From positions 1 through 11,601 of the forward strand of contig CAYRAG010000053.1 in assembly GCA_964422185.1 (NCBI GenBank): 11,601 nt of DNA. Reading direction: 5' to 3'. Shown here piece after piece: positions 6,384-11,601 of this stretch (positions are counted from its first letter, which is position 1; the number at the start of each line of letters is the position of its first letter). The position numbers and the translations under genes were made by a program. A model generated the notes under the pieces. That model did no database searches. It was not told where the DNA came from and saw only the letters and a program-made list of their open reading frames with translations. The stretch is from CALXCT01 sp964422185 (lineage in GTDB: Bacteria > Bacillota > Clostridia > Oscillospirales > Oscillospiraceae).

Positions 6384-6403
6384 GGTAAAGAGAGGGAGGT
6401 TTT

Positions 6404-6937
6404 GTGGAAAAGGTCGTTGTGGCATTTGAGAGCGCCAAAAGCGGCGAGCGCATCCGGGAGATCCTGGAGAGCTCCGGGACGGCGGGCTGTGTGGTCTGCC
6501 GCTCCGCGGATCAGGTTCGGCGCCTGGTCCATAAGCAGCATATCGGGGCGGTCGTGTGCGGCTACAAACTGTCGGATGATGTGTCCGAGAACCTGTTCCA
6601 CGATCTGCCTGACTACTGCTCCATGCTCCTCATCGCCAGCCAGGAGCAGCTGGACATGCTGGACACGGAGGATATCTTCAAGCTGGCCGCGCCGGTGAGC
6701 CGGGGAGACCTGACCGCCTCGGTGCGTATGCTGATTCAGTTCAGCCACCGGCTGGAGAAGTTCATCCGGCCCCAGCGCAGCGTGGAGGAGCGTGCGGTCA
6801 TCGAGAGCGCCAAGGAGCTGCTGATGGCCCGCAACGGGATGACCGAGGAGGAGGCGCACCGCTTCCTGCAAAAGCGCAGCATGGACACCGGCGCCAAAAT
6901 GGTGCAGACGGCGCAGCTGGTGCTCCGGGAGCAGTAA
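6404..6937 (+). CDS. ANTAR-domain RNA-binding antiterminator with degenerate receiver (NitR-like)
   Basis: A 177-residue regulator. Residues about 1-112 have a receiver-like alternating pattern (KVVVAFES, GAVVCGYKL, CSMLLIAS, FKLAAPVS). The phospho-acceptor aspartate position appears to be Gly53 or Cys52, the paired acidic residues after strand 1 are missing, and the conserved lysine before the KP motif is replaced by alanine. Phosphorylation control is therefore unlikely. Residues about 126-174 are a clear ANTAR domain: ERAVIESAKELLMARNGMTE, then EEAHRFLQKRSMDTGAKM and QTAQLVL. ANTAR domains bind paired hexaloop RNA hairpins and block transcription terminators, often in nitrogen genes; a comparable regulator beside glnA is known in solventogenic clostridia. 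The start is GTG with GGGAGG 4 nt upstream. Its likely targets are the attenuators before glnA and gltB; what it senses is unknown. Confidence 0.9.
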   Translation: MEKVVVAFESAKSGERIREILESSGTAGCVVCRSADQVRRLVHKQHIGAVVCGYKLSDDVSENLFHDLPDYCSMLLIASQEQLDMLDTEDIFKLAAPVSRGDLTASVRMLIQFSHRLEKFIRPQRSVEERAVIESAKELLMARNGMTEEEAHRFLQKRSMDTGAKMVQTAQLVLREQ

Positions 6938-6986
6938 CCTGTCACACAAACCAGACGATGAGGTCTTGAAACAGCCTGATCCCCGT

Positions 6987-7024
6987 CATGGCGGCAGTCC
7001 GACCTTCCTCCGGCTGCCGCCATG
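6987..7024 (+). terminator. Strong hairpin between the ANTAR gene and dapL
   Basis: Perfect 11-bp stem CATGGCGGCAG (6987-6997) with CTGCCGCCATG (7014-7024), extendable by two inner pairs, enclosing a pyrimidine-rich loop. Only GCGTTTC follows, so it is a poor intrinsic terminator by U-tract. It could partly terminate the glnA-ANTAR transcript or stabilise the mRNA. No convincing promoter for dapL was found between it and the ATG at 7068. Confidence 0.5.
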
Positions 7025-7067
7025 CGTTTCCCGGGGAGGGTATCCCATAACAAAGGAGTTATGACCC

Positions 7068-8291
7068 ATGGTAAAGCTGAATGAGAACTTTTTGAAACTG
7101 CCCGGCAGCTATCTGTTCGCGGAGATCGACCGGAGGGTGGCCGCCTACGGGGCGGAGCACCCGGACCGGAAGCTGATCCGGCTGGGGATCGGCGATGTGA
7201 CCCGGCCTCTGGCCCCGGCCGTGGTGCAGGCCATGGCCGCCGCGGTGGAGGAGATGGGCCGGGAGGAGACATTCCGGGGCTATCCCCCGTACCGTGGGTA
7301 CGACTTCCTGGTCAGGGCCGTGGCGGAGCACGACTACCGGGAGCGGGGCATTGCCATTGACCCGGACGAGGTGTTTATCTCGGACGGCGCCAAGAGCGAC
7401 TGCGGCAACATCGGGGACATCTTCGGCACGGACAACATCGTGGCCGTCTGCGACCCGGTGTATCCCGTCTATGTGGATACCAACGCCATGGCCGGCCGGG
7501 CCGGGGACTACGACCCGAAGACGGAGCAGTGGAGCCGCCTGGTGTACATGCCCTGCACGGAGGAGACCGGGTTTCTGCCCGCCATCCCGGATCGGAGGGT
7601 GGATCTCATCTATTTGTGCTTCCCCAACAACCCCACCGGCGCCGCCGCTACCCGGGCGCAGCTGAAGCCCTGGGTGGACTACGCCAACTCGTCCGGCGCC
7701 GTGATTCTCTTTGACTCCGCCTACGAGGCGTATATCACCCAGGACGACATCCCCCGCAGCATCTACGAGATTGACGGCGCGAAGACCTGCGCCATTGAGT
7801 TTCGGTCGTTCTCCAAGACGGCGGGCTTCACGGGCACCCGGTGCGCGTATACCGTCATTCCAAAGGAGCTGGTGCGCGGCGGCGTGTCCCTCAACGAGAT
7901 GTGGTACCGCCGCCAGTCCACGAAGTTCAACGGCGTGTCCTATGTGGTGCAGCGCGGCGCGGAGGCGGTCTACTCCCCGGAGGGCAGGGAGCAGGTGAGG
8001 GAGACCATCGGGTACTATCAGAACAACGCGGCGGTGATCCGCGCCGGGCTCTCGGCCGCCGGCCTGGAGGTGTCCGGCGGCGTCAACTCCCCCTATGTCT
8101 GGGTGAAGACGCCGGACGGCATGGGCTCCTGGGACTTCTTTGACCGCCTGCTGCGGGAGGCCAATGTGGTCACCACCCCCGGCGCGGGCTTCGGGCCCAG
8201 CGGCGAGGGGTATATCCGGGTGACCTCCTTCGGAAACGCCCAGGCCACGAAAGAGGCCGTGGAGCGCGTGGCGGCGCTGGGCGGACATTAA
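7068..8291 (+). CDS. dapL: LL-diaminopimelate aminotransferase
   Basis: A PLP-dependent fold-type I aminotransferase that converts tetrahydrodipicolinate directly to LL-diaminopimelate with glutamate as amino donor, for lysine and peptidoglycan synthesis. 407 residues, the usual length. The N-terminus KLNENFLKLPGSYLFAEI is characteristic of DapL. GDVTRPL and FRGYPPYRGYDFLR-type segments follow, then PNNPTG (Asn188), DSAYEAY (Asp216, Tyr219), the PLP lysine Lys250 in RSFSKTAGFTGTR, and Arg384 in RVTSF for the substrate carboxylate. The start at 7068 has AAAGGAG with GGAG ending 9 nt upstream; a nearer ATG at 7061 is out of frame. It lies between the ANTAR regulator and gltB, which regenerates its glutamate, and is probably co-transcribed with gltB since no promoter is evident before gltB. 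A generic aspartate/alanine aminotransferase is less likely because of the N-terminal signature. Confidence 0.95.
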   Translation: MVKLNENFLKLPGSYLFAEIDRRVAAYGAEHPDRKLIRLGIGDVTRPLAPAVVQAMAAAVEEMGREETFRGYPPYRGYDFLVRAVAEHDYRERGIAIDPDEVFISDGAKSDCGNIGDIFGTDNIVAVCDPVYPVYVDTNAMAGRAGDYDPKTEQWSRLVYMPCTEETGFLPAIPDRRVDLIYLCFPNNPTGAAATRAQLKPWVDYANSSGAVILFDSAYEAYITQDDIPRSIYEIDGAKTCAIEFRSFSKTAGFTGTRCAYTVIPKELVRGGVSLNEMWYRRQSTKFNGVSYVVQRGAEAVYSPEGREQVRETIGYYQNNAAVIRAGLSAAGLEVSGGVNSPYVWVKTPDGMGSWDFFDRLLREANVVTTPGAGFGPSGEGYIRVTSFGNAQATKEAVERVAALGGH

Positions 8292-8305
8292 ATTTCAGAC
8301 CGCAG

Positions 8306-8412
8306 GGAGGTGCCCAGGGGCGGGCACGGGCGGCAGGATCCGCACGGCCGCCGCTTCGGGGCGCCTCCTTTTTTCTCCCGGGCCCGGGGCCCGGGTCGTA
8401 ACCCCGTTTTTT
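8306..8412 (+). ncRNA. gltB leader RNA: ANTAR-type hexaloop hairpins and two terminator-like stems
   Basis: The leader lies between dapL and gltB. Hairpin P1 is GTGCCC (8310-8315), hexaloop AGGGGC, GGGCAC (8322-8327). Hairpin P2 is GCGG (8330-8333), hexaloop CAGGAT, CCGC (8340-8343), starting 2 nt later. Terminator 1 pairs GGAGGTGCCC (8306-8315) with GGGCGCCTCC (8359-8368), then T6 (8369-8374); it uses the P1 5' arm, so P1 and terminator 1 exclude each other. Terminator 2 pairs CGGGG (8385-8389) with CCCCG (8402-8406), then T6 (8407-8412); an alternative dyad CCCGGGCCC/GGGCCCGGG (8377-8395) competes with it. The P1 loop has A at position 1 and G at position 4, as I recall for ANTAR targets; P2 keeps G4 but has C at position 1. 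Binding of the encoded ANTAR protein is inferred. Confidence 0.65.
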
Positions 8413-8447
8413 CCCATACTCAGGGACGACAGAGAGGTGCATAGAAC

Positions 8448-11400
8448 TTGAACGAACGATTGAGAGGACGGACGGATCCCGCGTTCGAGCACGACGCGTG
8501 CGGCATCGGCGCCGTGGTCAACATCAAGGGCGTGAAGAGCTACCAGACGGTGGACTCGGCGCTGAAGATCGTGGAGAAGCTGGAGCACCGGGCAGGCAAG
8601 GACGCCGAGGGGAAGACCGGAGACGGCGTGGGCGTTCTGCTGCAGATCTCCCATCACTTCTTCAAAAAGGCCACGGCGGATCTCGGGTTTGAGATCGGGG
8701 AGGAACGGGACTACGGCATCGGCATGTTCTTCTTCCCCCAGCACACCCTGCAGCGCAATCAGGCCAAAAAGATGTTCGAGATTGTGGTGGAGAAAGAGGG
8801 CATGGAGTTCCTGGGCTGGCGGGAGGTGCCGGTGAAGCCGGAGATCCTGGGCAACAAGGCGCTGTCCAAAATGCCGTGCATTCTCCAGGGCTTTGTGCGC
8901 CGCCCCGCGGATGTGAGCCGGGGCCTGGATTTTGACCGCCGGCTGTATGTGGCCCGCCGGGTGTTTGAGCAGTCCAACGACAACACCTATGTGGTGTCCC
9001 TGTCCAGCCGCACCATTGTCTACAAGGGCATGTTCCTGGTCAACCAGCTGCGGGGGTTCTACCCGGATCTGCAGGATACGGACTACCACAGCGCCATCGC
9101 GTGCGTCCACTCCCGCTTCTCCACGAATACCAACCCCTCCTGGGAGCGCGCCCACCCCAACCGCCTGATCTGCCACAATGGCGAGATCAACACCATCCGG
9201 GGCAACGCGGACCGCATGCTGGCCCGGGAGGAGACCATGTCCTGCAAGAGCCTGGAGAACGACATGGACAAGATCCTGCCGGTGATCAATGTGGAGGGCT
9301 CGGACTCCGCCATGCTGGACAACACCCTGGAGTTCATGGTCATGAGCGGCATGCCCCTGGCGCTGGCCGTCATGATCACCATTCCGGAGCCCTGGATGAA
9401 CAACGAGAACATCAGCCGGGCGAAACGGGATCTGTATCAGTACTACGCCATTCTCATGGAGCCCTGGGACGGCCCGGCCTCCATCGTGTTCTCGGACGGG
9501 GATCAGATGGGCGCCGTGCTGGACCGCAACGGCCTGCGGCCCTCCCGGTACTATGTCACGGACGACGACCAGCTCATCCTCTCCTCCGAGGTGGGCGCAC
9601 TGGAGATCGACCCGGCCCATATCGTGAAAAAATCCCGGCTGGAGCCGGGCAGGATGCTGCTGGTGGATACCGTGGCCGGCCGGATCATCGACGACGCGGA
9701 GCTCAAGGAGACCTTCGCCGCCCGCCGGCCGTACGGCGAGTGGCTGGACCGCTGCCTCGTGCGTCTGAAGGATCTCACCATCCCCAACGAGAAGGCGCCC
9801 CAGTACACCCCGGAGGAGCTGACCCGGCTGCAGAAGGCGTTCGGGTACACCTACGAGGATCTGAAGACGGAGCTGCTGCCCATGGCCCGCACCGGGGAGG
9901 AGCCCACGGCGGCCATGGGGGTGGATATCCCTCTGGCGGTGCTCTCGGATCACGACCAGCCGCTGTTCAACTACTTCAAGCAGATGTTCGCCCAGGTGAC
10001 CAACCCGCCCATCGACGCCATCCGGGAGGAGGTGGTCACGGACACCACCGTGTATGTGGCGGACGACGGCAACCTGCTGGAGGAGTGCGCGGAGAACTGC
10101 CGGGTGGTGCAGATCCACAACCCCATCCTCACGGACACGGATCTCATGAAGATCCGGGCCATGAACCAGCCGGGCTTCCATGTGGAGACGGTGTCTCTGC
10201 TGTACTACAAGAACACGCCGCTCAAGCGTGCGCTGGACCGGATGTTCGTCAGCATCGACCGCAGCTACCGCAACGGCGCGAATATCATCATCCTCTCAGA
10301 CCGGGGCGTGGACGAGAACCATGTGGCCATCCCGTCCCTGCTGGCGGTCTCCGCCACGGAGCAGTACCTGATCCGCACGAAGAAGCGCACGGCCATCTCC
10401 ATCATCCTGGAGAGCGCGGAGCCGCGCTCCATCCACCACTTCGCCACGCTGCTGGGCTACGGCGCCCGGGCCATCAACCCGTATCTGGCCCAGGCCACCA
10501 TCGCGCAGCTGGTCCGGGACGGCCTGCTGGAGAAGGAGACCCACGCGGCCATTGACGACTACAACAACGCCGTGCTCCACGGCATCGTGAAGATCGCCTC
10601 CAAGATGGGCATCTCCACCATCCAGTCGTACCAGTCCGCCCAGATCTTCGAGGCCATCGGCATCGATAAGGATGTGGTGGACGAGTACTTCACCAACACC
10701 GTCTCCCGGGTGGGGGGCATCGGCCTGAAGGAGATCGCGCAGCTGGTGGACAACAACCACACCCGTGCGTTTGATCCCCTGGGCCTGGGCTGTGATGAGA
10801 CCCTGGACAGCCGGGGCAGCCACAAGGCGCGCTCCGGCCAGGAGGATCACATGTACAACCCCCAGACCATCCACCTGCTTCAGGAGTCCACGAAGCGGGG
10901 GGACTACGGCCTGTTCAAGCAGTACACCGCCCTGGTGGACGACGAGACGAAGCCCCACACCCTCCGGGGCCTGCTGGAGATGAAATACCTGGACGAGCCC
11001 ATCCCCATCGACGAGGTGGAGAGCGTGGACTCCATTGTCAAACGCTTCAAGACCGGGGCCATGTCCTATGGCTCCAACTCCCAGGAGGCCCACGAGTGCA
11101 TGGCCATCGCCATGAACCGCATCGGGGGCAAGTCCAACTCCGGCGAGGGCGGCGAGATGCCGGACCGCCTGAACACCAACCGCAGCTCCGCCATCAAGCA
11201 GGTGGCCTCCGGCCGGTTCGGGGTCACCAGCGAGTACCTGGTCAGCGCGAAGGAGATCCAGATCAAGATGGCCCAGGGGGCCAAGCCCGGCGAGGGCGGG
11301 CATCTGCCCGGCCGGAAAGTCTACCCGTGGATCGCGAAAACCCGCTACTCCACCCCCGGCGTCACGCTCATCTCCCCGCCGCCCCACCATGACATCTACT

Positions 11401-11601
11401 CCATCGAGGATCTGGCGCAGCTGATCTACGATCTGAAAAACGCCAACCGGGACGCCCGGATCTCCGTGAAGCTGGTCTCCGAGGCGGGCGTGGGCACCAT
11501 CGCGGCCGGCGTGGCCAAGGCGGGCGCCCAGGTGGTGCTCATCTCCGGCTACGACGGCGGCACCGGCGCCGCGCCGGCCAACTCCATTCCCAACGCCGGC
11601 C
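8448..11601 (+). CDS. gltB: Glutamate synthase large subunit (5' portion, cut by window end)
   Basis: Glutamate synthase (GOGAT) transfers the glutamine amide to 2-oxoglutarate, giving two glutamates. 1051 complete codons are present of about 1500 expected, with no stop or frameshift up to 11601. The start is TTG at 8448 (GAGAGG about 10 nt upstream; in-frame TAG at 8442), giving a 17-residue propeptide before the class II glutaminase nucleophile Cys18 in HDACGIG. HSRFSTNTNPSW and CHNGEINTIRGN (Asn244) belong to the same domain. The FMN/synthase domain starts before MSYGSNSQEAH (872 onward), followed by SGEGG (898-902), AQGAKPGEGGHLPG and ISGYDGGTGAAP near the edge. The [3Fe-4S] cysteines, the C-terminal beta-helix and any gltD lie beyond the window. 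The classical bacterial partner is GltD (NADPH, FAD). Expression is probably attenuated in its leader. Confidence 0.96.
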   Translation, partial: MNERLRGRTDPAFEHDACGIGAVVNIKGVKSYQTVDSALKIVEKLEHRAGKDAEGKTGDGVGVLLQISHHFFKKATADLGFEIGEERDYGIGMFFFPQHTLQRNQAKKMFEIVVEKEGMEFLGWREVPVKPEILGNKALSKMPCILQGFVRRPADVSRGLDFDRRLYVARRVFEQSNDNTYVVSLSSRTIVYKGMFLVNQLRGFYPDLQDTDYHSAIACVHSRFSTNTNPSWERAHPNRLICHNGEINTIRGNADRMLAREETMSCKSLENDMDKILPVINVEGSDSAMLDNTLEFMVMSGMPLALAVMITIPEPWMNNENISRAKRDLYQYYAILMEPWDGPASIVFSDGDQMGAVLDRNGLRPSRYYVTDDDQLILSSEVGALEIDPAHIVKKSRLEPGRMLLVDTVAGRIIDDAELKETFAARRPYGEWLDRCLVRLKDLTIPNEKAPQYTPEELTRLQKAFGYTYEDLKTELLPMARTGEEPTAAMGVDIPLAVLSDHDQPLFNYFKQMFAQVTNPPIDAIREEVVTDTTVYVADDGNLLEECAENCRVVQIHNPILTDTDLMKIRAMNQPGFHVETVSLLYYKNTPLKRALDRMFVSIDRSYRNGANIIILSDRGVDENHVAIPSLLAVSATEQYLIRTKKRTAISIILESAEPRSIHHFATLLGYGARAINPYLAQATIAQLVRDGLLEKETHAAIDDYNNAVLHGIVKIASKMGISTIQSYQSAQIFEAIGIDKDVVDEYFTNTVSRVGGIGLKEIAQLVDNNHTRAFDPLGLGCDETLDSRGSHKARSGQEDHMYNPQTIHLLQESTKRGDYGLFKQYTALVDDETKPHTLRGLLEMKYLDEPIPIDEVESVDSIVKRFKTGAMSYGSNSQEAHECMAIAMNRIGGKSNSGEGGEMPDRLNTNRSSAIKQVASGRFGVTSEYLVSAKEIQIKMAQGAKPGEGGHLPGRKVYPWIAKTRYSTPGVTLISPPPHHDIYSIEDLAQLIYDLKNANRDARISVKLVSEAGVGTIAAGVAKAGAQVVLISGYDGGTGAAPANSIPNAG

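Noticed and set aside
6317..6403. ANTAR-type hexaloop pair upstream of the regulator gene itself
   Set aside because: The two hairpins there have 10-nt and 3-nt loops and no terminator follows, so they do not fit the motif.
5177..10181. Long minus-strand open frames opposite glnA, dapL and gltB (5177-6949, 7059-8288, 8295-10181)
   Set aside because: Compositionally biased translations (His, Arg, Gly, Val rich) without family motifs, fully antisense to firm genes.
9101..10555. A 484-codon plus-strand frame inside gltB
   Set aside because: Out of frame with gltB, whose frame stays open and matches glutamate synthase throughout; the alternative translation is low-complexity and lacks motifs.
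1..11601. CRISPR array, tRNA/rRNA gene, insertion sequence or prophage
   Set aside because: No regularly spaced direct repeats, no cloverleaf or rRNA-like segments and no transposase or integrase motifs were seen on either strand.

Overview
The window is a GC-rich (clearly above 60% by eye) chromosomal segment of housekeeping genes. It looks like a Gram-positive anaerobe of the Clostridia, probably a high-GC Lachnospiraceae- or Oscillospiraceae-type bacterium. Supporting signs are a B. subtilis-type PurF with [4Fe-4S] cysteines, a 443-residue class I glutamine synthetase without an adenylylation role in view, an LL-diaminopimelate aminotransferase (DapL), a clostridial 'cytidylate kinase-like' protein and a small ferredoxin:thioredoxin-reductase-like protein. 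No transposon, phage, CRISPR, tRNA or rRNA was seen. The species is not identifiable from the sequence alone.

Left part (1-3270): an FAD-dependent dehydrogenase (24-1400, +) converges on a two-gene minus-strand operon (kinase-like 2265-1663, then FTR-like 1657-1448). A 12-bp hairpin between them serves as a shared terminator. The minus operon diverges from a DUF169 gene (2512-3270, +). The 246-bp divergent region holds two facing sigma-A-type promoters and two perfect dyads that look like operators.

Right part (3388-11601, all +): purF, glnA, an ANTAR RNA-binding regulator, dapL and the 5' two thirds of gltB (it runs off the window, starts with TTG and is easily missed). This is a nitrogen cluster. 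GlnA makes glutamine, PurF spends it, GltB converts glutamine to glutamate, and DapL uses glutamate as amino donor. The ANTAR protein has a degenerate receiver domain.

The most interesting feature is the RNA. Both the glnA leader (4884-4984) and the gltB leader (8292-8447) contain intrinsic-terminator-like hairpins with U-tracts before the start codon. Each also has a small hexaloop hairpin whose arm overlaps the terminator stem. The gltB leader has two T6 tracts, so possibly two terminators in series. Its distal end resembles the glnA leader terminator, including a CCATAC just after the U-tract. ANTAR proteins are known to antiterminate by binding paired hexaloop hairpins, mostly in nitrogen genes. 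The likely reading is an ANTAR-controlled transcription-attenuation circuit for the GS/GOGAT cycle, with the regulator encoded between its two targets.
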